A stretch of DNA of 64,000 nucleotides. It comes from Sinohyriopsis cumingii. Its lineage: Eukaryota; Mollusca; Bivalvia; Unionida; Unionidae. The translations under genes were made by a program, and so were the position numbers. The number at the start of each line of letters is the position of its first letter. The stretch's first letter is position 1. Under the pieces are notes generated by a model, which saw only the letters and a list, made by a program, of their open reading frames with translations, was not told the origin of the DNA and searched no databases. The DNA is taken from positions 24,113,308 through 24,177,307 of the forward strand of contig CM068841.1 in NCBI GenBank assembly GCA_028554795.2, read 5' to 3'. Below are positions 23,827 to 58,369 of the stretch, piece after piece.

Positions 23827-24689
23827 GTAAGTACTAGTATTAATGTATGTCTTTTGAAAAGTCTCTCCTCGTGATGAAATTAATTAAAAGACTAAGAATA
23901 ACCATCCTTTCTCTAGCTTCTCTTACGACGTATATTTTTCTTTATTTTCCTTTTTCTTTACCATCATTTTCATTCCCTCTCTTTCCAGTAAATTTACTTC
24001 GACTCTTTGTTGTTTTCTTTACCGTTATATGAGAGAAGATAGTGACAGTCTTGGAACAACGCTCAAATTGTACAAATTGTACACAATTCATGTGATCTAA
24101 AGTGATAGCTTTCAGTCATTGACTTTGAAATCAAGCACAATATTCAATTTTTAAATTTCACTTATCACATGTTTGTAATTTGCAAATTACGTGATGTTAT
24201 AACTCGGTAATGGCCATTCATCTACGTGTTTATAAATTTGAGCTGTAAATTGTAGTGAAAACTATTACCAACACTAATATATTTTGTCTTCAGATTTACT
24301 TTTCAAATACATACCACTTCGCCGACAAAATCCCAAATATGTGGTTGAGAGAAATTCATATTGAATGTGCGACTTTAAAAAATAACAATTAAAACGGAGA
24401 AGATATGATTGAATTTAAAGTCGAACGTTTTGATACTTTTAAAATGTGGTAAATGATTTTAATGAAATAAAAAATGACCTGGTGATGATCCTAAATAACA
24501 AATAAAATGTCCATGCTAAACAGATAACCTGCACACAGAAAGATATTTCCCCTTTAAAACAATGTACTGACAGAATGTGTCCCTTGAGTGCACAGGAACG
24601 CAACCTTATAAAAATTTGTTTTCTAAAGATATCTCTCTATTGATGTCCTCTTCCGTTTAATTACAGCTAAAGATAGATGGCGTTGGTTT

Positions 24690-25095
24690 CTAAGTGGTGA
24701 GATCATAATGCTAGATGGCATTCATTTACAAGCGATGCCATCATGCTAAATGGCATTTGTTTACAAGTGCCCCTTACTTATCATAATTTAAAATTGATGT
24801 CAATTGCCAGGAAAAATTTAACTACATGAAACCTTTGAGCAACATTCTTCCGGAATGATTGAAAGCAAATGTTGCTACAGTCAACATAGATATGATAGGT
24901 TAGTGAGCGATTCCTAGGAGTGCGCCAATCGGAACACCACGATGGTTTTCTACCAAAATCCACTTCTGCAATATTTTGGGAGAGGTGTTACAGAGTAATT
25001 GGGAAGCTGACTTAAAATGTCGGAAATGTGTATAAGATGCAGAAAGCACAGCATCAATAGTTAAATAGTAATCGTGTGGAAAAATCAGCAAAAGT
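24690..25095 (-). repeat. Dispersed element with GCCATCTAGC repeats, copy 1
   Basis: On the minus strand a short ORF piece (KILQKWILVENHRGVPIG) is followed by TGATAAGTAAGG and by units of TGTAAACAAATGCCATTTAGC. The same order occurs at 58.3 kb on the plus strand. Confidence 0.65.
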
Positions 25096-25224
25096 ACGGT
25101 AAATGATAGATCTTTAATAATCTTATACTTGAAAAGATAAACTTAGGAATGTTTGGTCCAAGACAAAATGATGTAACCAACTGCATGTCTTGAAAGATTA
25201 AAGTCATCATATAAATTGTAAAGA

Positions 25225-25460
25225 AACTGCATCTCTCATGATGTCGTCATTTGTGAATAGTAGCAAACTTGGAGTTTTACGTCACCTCTTGTAAACAAAA
25301 GCCTTATAGAAAGATGTCATCGGTTTTCAAAAGCGTTATCCAGCATGATTTCATTGATTACAAATAAATGCCATTAAGCTTGATGTCATTCTTGTACACG
25401 AAAGCCATCTAGCATGATGCCATCGCTTGCAAACAAACACCATCTAGCAAGATGGAAAAT
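25225..25460 (+). repeat. Array of GCCATCTAGCATGATG-type units (about 35 bp)
   Basis: Degenerate units containing CTAGCATGATGCCATCG and TGCAAACAAACACC recur about seven times. It is the same motif as the ends of the elements at 24.7 and 58.5 kb, here without the ORF piece. Confidence 0.65.
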
Positions 25461-25941
25461 GGTGGAAATGTAAATAAAATGCACAAGTACGCAAAATCAA
25501 ATAGTCCTGTAATACAATGATCATAGTAACTGTGTGGAAATATCAGCACAAGTTAGGTAATAAAAGTTCTATCATAATATGATGCTTGAAACGAGAGATT
25601 TGTGAATAATTTGTCCAGGAGAAAATCAATTAAATCTTTGAATGACTTTAAAGATGATTGGCATCAAAAATCAAGTTATATCCTAAACAAAACACACGTT
25701 AATGCAAAGAAATCCTCCGTCATATGACACGTGTAATTTTTCGATCATCGACCAAAAGTTGTGAGTGTTACAGATCGTGCATCATCTTATCTTTGGTCGT
25801 AAATTGTTTAATGACTTCTAAACGATCACTTTATTTAGTTTGTTAGTGTCATAGTTTATTTTTGCAAAATTAAAACACGTCTTGAAAAAGATTCTTTTTC
25901 ACAATTGACTTAGTTTTTCATATTCATTTTATCCTTTGTAG

Positions 25942-47536
<21,595 letters not shown>

Positions 47537-47880
47537 AAGGCATGACGATTCTGATTACATTTTTACAATATTTTAGTGAGCACCTTCTGCATATGTATCC
47601 ACAATTCATATAAAATTAAGAATAGGACTGAATTAAATAAGACGGAACCAAAAACATATCTTAATACTGATGTTTGAATCTTTCCCTGCTATTATCACTT
47701 TGTATGTGTGCTTCTTTCTATTGTTGAGATGCATTGAATATATCTATTGCAAATGTATTTTCTTTTAGCTCATTTCAATGAAAATTTCATCTTAATACAT
47801 TTTATAACTAATATTGCTCGTTATATGTATTAGTTCATTGATGTCTTTCCTCTTTTTTTTCTTCTTTGTCCTTCCTGCAG

Positions 47881-48000
47881 ATTGTATGCTAATTCAAGCA
47901 ACATCAATGTATATGGAAATGTGATTTGAACTCTGCTTCACACACTTGTGCTTTAGTAGTGAAATCATCTTCTTGGAATAAAATGAATTACTTCACTTGA
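47881..48000 (+). other. Candidate alternative last exon / 3' UTR exon of the peroxidase
   Basis: A strong acceptor (CTTCCTGCAG) precedes a short open stretch. Splicing from 47454 would end translation at 47924. Splicing from a GTAAAA at 47533 would also read on, to a stop at 47928. If neither donor is used, this is plain 3' UTR. The 3' limit is set by the poly(A) signal. Confidence 0.45.
47977..47982 (+). terminator. Poly(A) signal AATAAA of the peroxidase gene
   Basis: AATAAA is followed about 25 bp later by a GT-rich element (TGTTGTGTC near 48003), the usual arrangement for cleavage around 48000. No other AATAAA with a GT-rich follow-up was noticed between the stop codon and here. Confidence 0.6.
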
Positions 48001-48004
48001 ATGT

Positions 48005-51000
48005 TGTGTCATTCTTATCACCACTCTTCGAACACTGATCTAACGTACTAATCAGAATGGGTTACTCTGATTTAAAACAAATTGATGTTAAATCTAAAAT
48101 AAAGGAGTTAAAGTTTAGTAGACACAGAACTTAGCAGCAAGATCTGGTGTGCATGATACAACGTGTAGTCTTTCAACACCTTTCGTTAGCCGCAGGTACA
48201 TTAAGTCAATCACACAAGTCCTCGAGCGGATATCAGCATACCGATTCCCTATGTAACGTAGAAACAGACCTTTCTTTCTTTGTGTAGTCAAGAAAACTTT
48301 TAAGATTTTTGCTTCGCAAATGAAGGAATATGTTGTATTAAATATATCGATAGAAAAGAGCAAATCTAACAGCCCCACCCCGCATAAAACACCAAGCAAA
48401 ACAAAATATATATTGTTTTAAAAAACACAAAAAAGAACCAAAGAAAGACACACCCTCAAAAACGTTCCAAGGTCAAATTAAGACGAGAATGCTTGCACGC
48501 CTTACTTTTACTACATATGTAGAGGGAAGATGCCATCGATCAGAGAAACAAATTTCAGTGCAGAGTAGTGTGCATTTATAGCTGAAATTCATGAGTGTAC
48601 GCTTCAAATCATATCGATACATGTAACGCATAAAGGTTGTATACTAAAAATTAAACGTTATGAAGGTAAAAGGAAGAAACAAACTTAATAAAATTTTCAT
48701 ACGACTAAACAATCGAAATAAATAATTAAGACAATTTTGGCATAATAATATAAAGTTGAAAATAATAGTTTCCATTATATGTCATAAGTTCTTGAAATAG
48801 CATGCATTGCGTAAAAGAGATGTCAGTAAAATACATGATGAGTACAGTCTTTCCTTTACTCAGTCATACATGCGATAAGAATTACTTAATGGAAACGTAG
48901 CTTCAGGCATTAAAATTGAAAATTAGAGAACGACAAAAAATGAGATCCTAAAATTCAAAATATATTGGTAGTTATGATTCAGTGTTGATGTCGGGGATGA
49001 TTAGGCTGCCACAAATAGGATAGTTTGTTTTCATGAGAATGCTGTTATCCGCAACATCGTCTGCCATGAACATGCAAATTACCTAAGTTTCGACTTAACA
49101 AGCAACATGTGTCTAATGTATGTACTGCCTGGAATGGCCATCCTTTATAAACCAACTCCCAGTGAACAGCTTCTGTCAAAAACTGAAACGTCAGTATAGT
49201 ATTACAACTTGGAATTGCAAAATTATCGATGGGAAATGCTTGATAATGAATTTTGTTTTCTTGCCATCCATGGGAAATACTTGCTTAATGATAATGCCCT
49301 TTTAGGCCAGTAATATTGTCCTTGCCTTCTGTATTATTGCCATTGTATACTGGTAGTATTGCCCATGTCAACTAGTAATAGTGTTCATTCCTTTGTCTAC
49401 CAGCAGCATTTCCCTTGCGTACTAGTAGCACTGCATTTGTCTATCAGCATTTTTGCCCTTGGATATCAATATTATTTGCCTCGTCTACCATTATTATTTC
49501 CTAAACTACAAATAAAAAGTTATGTTTATAAACTGTATAAAGAATTAAAAGATAAACAAAGCTTTAAACCCCCATTATTGCATATCATTGAAAATAAAAT
49601 GAAGAAAGACGGCCATTTTAAAAACAAATTACCAAGAATTATTTAATGCAAACTATAAGCTATTCCGTGATCTACAACAAACGGATCACTTTCCATGCTG
49701 CTTATAATACAATTTTAGATGGGTAGAGTTTATAGGCATTATCTTTTTTTTCTTGTCTCAAAAGTTTCCTTTCATTACATATATTAGTCCAGTTCTAGTT
49801 CTAATAGATATTTTCTGTTCGAAAAAATATATTTTTGCTTACTACTGTTGTTGTTTCACTACAGTTCAACTTAATAAAAACATCTACCAATTTATAATGT
49901 CCATCTCCACCATATGTAGTGATGACCTAGATTTAAAACTCATTAGATTTTGCTTTCTGCATTTTGCAGGCAGGATATATCTCTTGTCCACTAATTATAT
50001 GATGATACGAGTCATACATGCATACGTACATCCATCCATCCATCCATCCATCCATCCATACATACATAGATGCATACATATGGCACTGATCTTTCTATTG
50101 CTAAGATGTCGATCTTTCCGTCAGAAAAGACTGCTCAGAATCTCTAAGTTCATTGCAATAATGCAATTGTAGGGATTTATATGCTCAGTAAATGGTTTGC
50201 CTTAATGCATGTAAAGGTCGACATATTCTTTAAAAATTAAATTAAATATAATTTTTTCCTTTGCATTCATGCATATGCTATTTTTCTAATTTTTTGGTAT
50301 TGTAGCACTTGTGCGGTATTCTTTATGTTCGTTCCTTCATTTAAAAATGTAGTTTTTAAAATTTCTTTTTGGCAAGATTTAAGTTCACTTCGCTTTTGAT
50401 TAAACTACATTATGAAGATATGTAGAAATTCATCCCGTAAGCAAATATATTTTAAGTTCATTGCACTATTCAAATTAATTTTCTAATATTGCGCGTTTGG
50501 GAGAGATTGCTTTGACATAATGACATACATATAACCTTTATAACAAATCATGTTCAGCTTTGTTTCCAAATCTTCTTGTAAAACAGACGGAAGTTGAACA
50601 ATAGATAGTGGAGAGAAACAAACACCAAAGGTAGATGAAGCATGCATAAAGGAAATATATGCCAGTGGAACAATGAACAGAGATAGTAAAATCGTACAAA
50701 CGTAATTATCCATGTCGAGATGAAATAGGTAGAAATCTTCGGAAACAGAAACATTCAGAAAAGAAAATTTGGAACCTGTAAAAACAACAAATAAAACTGA
50801 AGAAGTGCAAGATGAAAGAAAATGCACAAGTTGGTGGGATTTTAATGAACCTTTCTTTACGTAAAATTGGAAATTAAACTGTAATATTTGATAAGTGGTG
50901 GTGTACCTGTTTTAATTTGATCCTCTTCATTTGGTTAAATTATTATTACCTTGACATGACGGAGTCACCGACATCCAGTTGCTGTAAACGATGATAAATT

Positions 51001-51900
51001 TGGTTTATCTCTAGCCTCCGATGTATATAATGAACAATCACCAAAGAACAGTTCACAAATTACTGTCTGCAAGAAATTTTAACACTGCACAGAAGTAACT
51101 ACAAGCTTATATATAAAGCACAAAAATTATTACCGCAGTTCACCATGTGGCATTAAACAGCCTTCCTTGGAATACGCTTTTGAAGATTTACTCTGGGGTA
51201 CTCCATCAACACTGGTTACTGAATAATATCTCAAACTAATTATCGCTGCTTCTCTTTGCCAGTTCCCAATCGAGTACCTAATAATTTCCCTTTTAATGTG
51301 CTTTTCACGCAAGAGATATGGCTTACTTCAGCGAGTGGCAAATATATCTTAAAGGTCAAAATGAAGTCTGAGAGGTACCAGTGAGTTATAAATTTGAGAG
51401 TTGGGACAGAGACTGCAGTGGTTTTACAATGGAAACACCCAATAAGACACGTGTTTGAGATTGGATGATACAATGATTTGGATTATCAAGACAGAGAGAG
51501 AAAATAGTGAGTACACTAACAGCTATCGATTAGAGTACTACCAAATGAAGAAATACAATCATATAGCTATAGCTACAGACATATTGTGGCAAGGTTTCGG
51601 TGTCACTAGATTTGTTCAGACAGAGCTTCTTCTTCTGCCATTCAAATACTACACAGAGTAAGGGAAAGATCGAGCGAACTATCTAATATCCAGCAGTATT
51701 TAAAACCAATCGAAAAGAGGATAAAAGGTGAGATAGATCATTTGGACTCCAACATGGAGTGAAATCCCAGAAAGACGATGGAACTTAACAATTCCTCCTG
51801 GAAGAGCAAGATAAGGACTATTGTATTGAAATACATCCAAGCGATCAAGAGGCTAAAACGTCAAACATTTTAGCGCATACATTTTTGACATAAAGAATTA
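48005..51900. other. Intergenic stretch downstream of the peroxidase
   Basis: Only the inverted minisatellite (49.3 kb), a (CATC)n tract (50031-50058) and short ORFs. The sequence around 49950-50030 weakly resembles the complement of 4020-4100 (both give LL.TN.M.IRVIH next to a tetranucleotide array), a dispersed repeat. Confidence 0.5.
49290..49500 (-). repeat. Diverged 21-bp-type minisatellite, inverted relative to 4.8 kb
   Basis: Repeats of TTGTCTACCAG and TATTATTGCC, the complement of the motif at 4740-4915, in about nine degenerate units. ORFs across it are incidental. Confidence 0.6.
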
Positions 51901-51904
51901 TTTT

Positions 51905-52670
51905 GAATCACTGGTCTTTAAATAAGTATTAGAAAAGAGTAAAACGTAGCAAGCTTTGTAACAAAATCACAAATAATTTATTTTCATCGAATACAAAGTA
52001 AAAATGTAGGAAAAGGGAATTAAGTCCCAGAAAATCCTATAATACCTAACACAAGTCCTAATAATTAAAGTTCTGAATACATTTTATCGGTATTCCAAAA
52101 TAAATCCAACGCGGAAGGTAACGGCCAGTATCATGATGATGTGTCTTTATTAGATTACAATAGTACAGTCCTATAAATATATCCTTATTTAAGTTTCATT
52201 ATAAACACAAGTCTCAATTTCCATGAATGTTATGTTTTCGTTGAAGAATCACCTGAATGAAATAATTTGAATAAATAAATTCCATTCCAAACCAATTATT
52301 GGACAAACAATAATGTAACTGATTCTATACATATCTTACACCACGAGTAAATAATTTTCCAGTAAATAAGACTATACAAAAACTAAGACATCAAAAAAAA
52401 GCCAGGATATAGACAACTTTTAAGAAAAATCTTAGTCATAATTAGAAAGTTTGTTATTATAATTGTAATGAAGAGCATCATGGACACAACACCACTGATT
52501 CAGGCCAACATAATAATACTAATAGCTTAGCTATATTCATAGAGAAATTGTTTACAATGTATTAGTTGTTTACAGAACTAAAAACTCAAAGTTTCAAAGC
52601 AGGTAGAAAATGAACTTAATATTTTGGACAAGATCAAATCAAAATACAAAAATTCATATATATATATATA
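51905..52670 (+). repeat. Old copy of the peroxidase intron upstream of exon C, plus strand
   Basis: It aligns collinearly with 28010-28835: shared landmarks include AAGTAT.AGAAAAGAG, AATAATTTATTTTC, ATAATGAAGAGCAT and TCA.AGAGAAAT, diverged by substitutions and small gaps. It is in the same direction as the gene, opposite to the exon C and D fragments further on. Confidence 0.7.
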
Positions 52671-54166
52671 ATGCAAAGCAGTTCAATTAATGTCCTCGTC
52701 GTAGATCTCAGTGAATTAAGTCTTTCGGGATTAGCCACACAAGGCATACAATAACCAATGGATATGGTACTGAATGGAGGATGTCCAAAAATATAAACAA
52801 TGTTATGATAACTATGAAATAAAACACAGAAAACAAATCAGCTTATTTTCACTGTTCCCACTGTCTACATCACTTAACAAGTAACATTAAGGTTAGCAAT
52901 GAAAAGTCTTCCTTAATAAACATCCTTTAAAATTGGTCAACTGATTTAATTAATTAATAAATAGTAATCACTAATAAATTAATTAAGAAATAAATGAGAT
53001 TAAAACTTCGGTACTCAGAACAAACAAAAAAACGAGATTAGATGTTTGTGATCTTAGTTTTGATTTTGTTTTCGTTTGTAATGCATCTGTTCAACCTTAG
53101 ATTATGAAAAATGATCTGAATAAAAGTTTCAAACGTTTCGCAACAAGACAGGGACACATGCAGTAGCCATTAATTATATCAGAAACTTTTCAGTGCAGAA
53201 TAAAGATTAAAACTACATCTCTTTACAAATTTATTTACTCCTTGAACCTGCTAAACAGCTCAATTATGTTAGAAAGTCCAGCAAAATTATCACATTTCGT
53301 ATCGTCATATTACACTTAAAATTTTGTCTCGAGAATAACTTTAAAGCTTGAAGCCTCAGACGCATCATTAAATCACTAATAAATTAATTAAGCATTTATT
53401 AAAGCTATGGATCTCATTGCTATTACCAATCAAGATGAAAAGCACTGCTGCAACAATTGGCAGGAAAATGGAATTCCTAGAAAATTTACAAATAAACATT
53501 AGCTAATAATTTTAGCGTTTAGGACTAACTGATACAAACTTGATCATTCCGGCCCTGCCTTAATAAATCAGAATACTAAATCAGAATTGTAAAACCAAGG
53601 CAAATAATTTACAAAGTTCAGTGTTTTCTACGGAAGTGCAAGGGGAAGTAGAAGACTTTAATACATATTTGATCAGACCTAAGTTTCTAACTTGTGTTTT
53701 TTGTGGGGTTTTTGTGTTTTTTTTTTTCTTCTTTTTTTTAACAATTTGTGATAAACATTCAGACACGATAATATTGATATTAGGAGAGACTGGTCTATTT
53801 TCAAGTGGATTTTCCTTTAAAAATAACTTTTGAAGATGAATTTAAGACTGTCAACCAAACCGAAATGCACTCTACTGATCTTCAAGAAAGCCTTGCAATA
53901 GTTAGACACTTCGTTAGGTTAAAGAGTTTAACTAGCCCATTTTCTTAAATTGCAAGGTTCAAAGTCCCGGTTCAGATAAAAAATAATATTCACGACCCTA
54001 ACGAACGTGGTGCGCCACGTTGTATACCAAAGTAAAGAAGGAAATTAAACAGAGTGATAGAAATACGAATGCAATTTCATAAGAATAAGACACAGACAGA
54101 CAGGTGAAAGACCACTGGTTAATTGGATAATTGAGTGAATCTAAGAATAAATAAATAAGAAATAAC

Positions 54167-54281
54167 CCGTGGAAACCGGTGTAGAGATAAGGACACGATA
54201 CAGAGACTGTCCACGCTAGAAAATATGCAGCAAGTTCCGCTTGCAGTATGGATTAGTGAATTCGTGAACTCGATTCTCCAT
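54167..54281 (-). pseudogene. Old peroxidase exon D fragment, minus strand
   Basis: It matches the complement of exon D at both ends but lacks about 75 nt from the middle (115 against 189 nt). The codons at the distal Asp-His-Asp have changed, so no haem site remains. Flanking sequence from about 53970 to 54665 also matches introns on both sides of exon D, in the same inverted order. Confidence 0.82.
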
Positions 54282-54666
54282 CCGGCAATTTAGAATTACT
54301 ACTTTAATATTTCGATCATTGATGCATATAATTCACTTTCAGAAACACTTCATAATTTCCTTTTATTTTAAATTAAAAGCATTGATGCAGTTTCTAACTG
54401 GCTCGACATCTCGGATATATCTAATAGATACGTATGTTTTGTCTTTTATTTTGTGAGAAATCCTGAAAACGAGGTAGATGCTTTTCAATATACTATCACA
54501 GTAGATGACAGACATATAGAAAGACACTAAAAGATAGAGGTAATAAAGTCTACAAGAACGAGAGACGGCAGGTAGTTAGAAAAGAAAAAGTTAAACAGAT
54601 AAATATACGTCAAGAAACACAGCAGTAAATTATACGATAGTAGCTACATATTAATTATAATTTGTA

Positions 54667-57000
54667 ACACAATTTTTGTTCCTGGGTAGTAAGTGTTATT
54701 TCGTAATTGCTTATGCCTAAAAAGTATAGAAAATGGCAATTATTCCCCACAAACTTTGCTTTTGTGACCAGGACAGTGATATTTTGAAAGGTATCATAAA
54801 CTCAGAAGAAAGCAACATATAAATCAAAAATTAATATGTATGTATGCTAAAGTAATACACAAATGACCACAGAAGATTTAGAAGTGAATCGTTTTTCGAG
54901 ATATACGATTATACTGTAAATCACTTTAACAAATCAGCCCCAAATGTAGTCTCCCATCATGTTTTCGTTATACTGTCCTTGGTAGCGGCGTTCAAAGTAT
55001 AGTATATCCTGGTGGAAGCGCACGCCTAGCTCCTCCGAGTACGCTCTCATGTTCTCCTTGAATTTATCAAGATGAACATCAAGTATATGGACTTTGAACG
55101 TCATCCTGCAGAAGATTGTGCCGTATTTCTACACCCGAGTCTTTACCAGCTCCACATAGTTTTCGGCCTTTTGACTGCCTAGGAAGCCCTGAACCACTGC
55201 GAGAAAGCTGTTCCAAGCCGCTTTCTCCTTACTAGTGAGCTTCTTGTAGAATTTATTGCACTCCGGGATCTTCTATATCAGTGGTCTGACAATGAATCGG
55301 GCTTTGACCTTTGCCTCAGACAGCTTAGGGAAGAAGTCTTGAAGGTACTTGAAGGCTGTTGACTCCTTATCTAAAGCTCTGACAAATTGTTTCATAAGGC
55401 CCAATTTGATGTGCAGTGGTGGTATTCAGCACCTTCCGTGGGTACAGTCAGTGGCTCCCACTTGACGCAGTTCCTCCCCACAGAGAACTCGGTCCACCGT
55501 GGCCAGTCCCACTTGTGGTAGTGCGCCTTGGTGTCCGTGCTATTCCCAAGGCAAATATAGCAGGGAAACTTGGTAAACCTGCCTTGGAGACCCACCAGAA
55601 ATGCCACCATTTTGAACTCTCCGGTGACCTACCATCTGTGCTCTTAATACTTCCGGGCGTCCAGCAAGGTCTTGATGCTGTGTTAATCCTCTTTGAGGTG
55701 CACAGAGTGAGCCAGGAGAAGAGATGGGTACTTGTTCCCATTATGGAGCAGCATGGTTTTGAGGTTCCTGGATGTGCTGTCATTGAAGAGACGCCACTAA
55801 TTCTGGTTACAGGCGATTCTGATGGCCTCGAACAGACTGGTCACATTGTGCCAGAAGCAGAGCCCAACTTTACGTGTGAAAAAGCTGGAAAAAGCTTGGT
55901 GACGCTACCTCTGATCTGCAACTTGCACACTTTCATCCAACAAATTCCAATGCTTGAGCCTAGACGTCAAAAGCAAATAAAGGGCTAGGTGAGACCAAGA
56001 TCAATGATCAAGTCTTTTTGTTTGGGATAGTATTGACTTCTCTCCTCAGTTCCACCTCTGAAATTGTCATCTGGATCTACAACGTCTTTCTCGCTTTCTG
56101 ACTTGCTTATCTCTTCTAAAGACGGCTCCTCTCTCTCTCCGGAGGAATGGGTAAAGGGAGCTCAGGGCAGTGTGACACCGGAGAGATAGACGAAAGAAGG
56201 TCCAAATACGTGATAGCAGGTGCATTCTTGCCAGTCCGACATTTGGAAGGGTCCACCATGCAGAAGCAGCAGTTGCTTGAGTGGTCAGTGGGTTCCTGCC
56301 AAATTCTCGGGATATCGATCTTCATGGCTCTCTTGTCATCTCTTACCATCCTACAAATTACTTTTATTTCACCCATGACTAATGTGTAAGAGATTGTCGC
56401 AATAAATTTCATATTGTAAAGCTTTAAAAAATTTATTAAATTTTATAACATAAAATTCCGAGCAACAATTGTCCATCTTACTTTCCATATTTTTTTTTTT
56501 TTGCAGTGTTCGTATGTTAAATGAGGTGCCCAGGGTTTGTATTGATCCCCGACAGACACGCTGAAATATGCCTTATAGGCCTCTCGCATCTTAGCAGATG
56601 CTGCCACGGAGTACGTTTTCGCTCTTGTCTTGATAAAATGGTCGCATGCATAGCAAAATGCGTCTGCCGGATGCTTGCAGCCTTTTGATGTCATCTCAGA
56701 AAAATGCAGATATGTATCCACTTTGGCATCTGGAAATAAACTGAACTGGTGGGTTTAAGGCCCTTGTATTATACTACTATTAATATTACTGTAAAGTTCT
56801 AGATAGTTTCAGAAGTTACTCCAAGTTTACTCAGCACTGAATCTATCTGGAATGTTCTGGAAAAAAGGTAAATTTCAAAATATCATTCTCCTGGTCACAA
56901 AACGAATGTCTGCGGGGAATAATAGCCATTTTCTATACTTTAGAGGCATAAGCAATTAGAAACTAACACTTACTAACCAGGAACCAAAAAAAAAAAATGT
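54667..57000 (-). mobile_element. DNA transposon copy 3 (diverged subfamily) with about 120-bp TIRs
   Basis: The ends match as inverted repeats: AGTAAGTGTTA, ATTGCTTATGCCT, AGTATAGAAAATGGC and TTTTGTGACCAGGA appear near 54690-54770 and, complemented, near 56895-56980. TA lies just outside both ends (54665, 57001), taking ACA...TGT as termini. It interrupts an old peroxidase fragment. Confidence 0.8.
54935..56694 (-). pseudogene. Transposase-like protein of copy 3, decayed
   Basis: On the minus strand it starts MTSKGCKHPADAFCYACDHF and carries KPWAPHL, RIWQEPTDHSSNCCFC, VAFLVGLQGRFTKFPCYICLG, and near the end SEELGVRFHQDI and RRYQGQYNENMMGDY. The family is the same as copy 1, but it is clearly another subfamily. 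The frame is broken by several stops and shifts, including within 55.1-55.4 kb. Confidence 0.8.
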
Positions 57001-57012
57001 TACACGGTGTTG

Positions 57013-57120
57013 CTGTCATATTAAGAGTTTAGAAAACTACTCTGGGGTCTAAAGGAAATGTCCCAGTCTGGATGTTCTAGGTTCTTGCAGTGATTATTTG
57101 TTGATTATGGGGATTCGATA
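57013..57120 (-). pseudogene. Old peroxidase exon C fragment, minus strand
   Basis: Read on the minus strand it gives C-NLEHPDW followed by SFRPQ, matching exon C (CNNLNHPEWGMAFRPQ), with an in-frame TAA before the equivalent of QYD. It lies just outside transposon copy 3, so the transposon inserted about 10-20 bp from the old splice donor. The 5' half of the exon is not recognisable. Confidence 0.75.
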
Positions 57121-58369
57121 ATTGGAAGATATTTGTCAGCATGAGTTATAAGTCAATTTCTGGGAGTAGACGCCTCAATGCGTAATATACAGAGATTATA
57201 TGACAGAATGGATTAGTTTCGTAAAATGGAACATCTCAAATATTGTAGCATAGGTAATCATTTGGATCGTGTTTATATTACATTGAAAGCGTGAAATAAA
57301 TAGAGCTTCGTAATGTGTTGTCATTTGTTGATTTGAGAAATATTTATACATGTGTATAACTGCTTGAGGAAGAACCCAGGAAAACCTTGTTAGGAACCTG
57401 CATGATCGGGGTCTAATTGCTACTATCCATGTTGCATTGTTTGTTAATTTTTTTTATTTTACTATTTATGTTATTACAGGCTATGGATAATTATATTTTG
57501 GATTTGACCTTGCCTGAAATCTAGTTCATTTTGTCCCTAACCTGAAACATTACTTCTTTAATTTCCGTGAACAATCTCCCATATACCTAATTACAAGACT
57601 GACGATGATTATTTCTTTATGAGCCTGAGATAGGAGTATGAACTTTGAACACAGCCGATCACAACAGGCTTTACTTGGGAAGTTCAGATTTCGATTGGCT
57701 GAAAACAAATCTCTACCTCAAACTTAAAACTAAGATCTTCAATGCAGAATAGTCTGACCTTTCTTAGAGATTTCCGTATTTGTCTTTCCTTCTTGTTTAT
57801 TATTTACAGCCAGTGTTACAGCAACTATGATGTATTCAGCAAAGCTGGGATCGAATAAGTAAGCTGCCTGCAATGCTCATGTCAGCACAAAAAGAGGTAT
57901 ACGGAACGTGCTTGTTGATGTCATTTACAAAGGATAAAATGAATATGAATGAAAATGTTGTAAAATTGTTCATATTTAAAGCTGTACGTTTGTATTGTGC
58001 AAAAACAAAGTAAACAATTTGTTTTTAAATCCTTTGAAAATGGTCAAAGTTATTATTCGAAGTCATTGACAAATTTACGGGCAAAGAAAAGCTGGTTTCA
58101 TATTGTATAATATCACCAAGAATTTCCGTCCGGGGTCGGAATATCACACCTGAAATATGAAGGAAGAGTCTTTTGTATTAACGTGCAAATTGCTTGCGAA
58201 AATACTTTATAGGAAGTCATTAATCTTAAAAATCAGTAAAATATTTTGGTAATTTTCTCATGGACCAAAGATGAATAAGATTTTATTTATCTTGATCGTT
58301 TTAGTACAGTACTATTTAAATATTTGAACATGTGCACTTCTGCATTTTATTTCCGCCATTTTCCGTCGA

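Noticed and set aside
50960-51000. A diverged copy of peroxidase exon E on the plus strand (GACGGAGTCACC, CAGTTGCTGTAAACG)
   Set aside because: Similarity covers about 30 nt with gaps and has no supporting flank homology; chance is as likely.
55416-55988. A 190-codon plus-strand ORF
   Set aside because: It is antisense to the decayed transposase copy 3, whose conserved motifs read on the minus strand.
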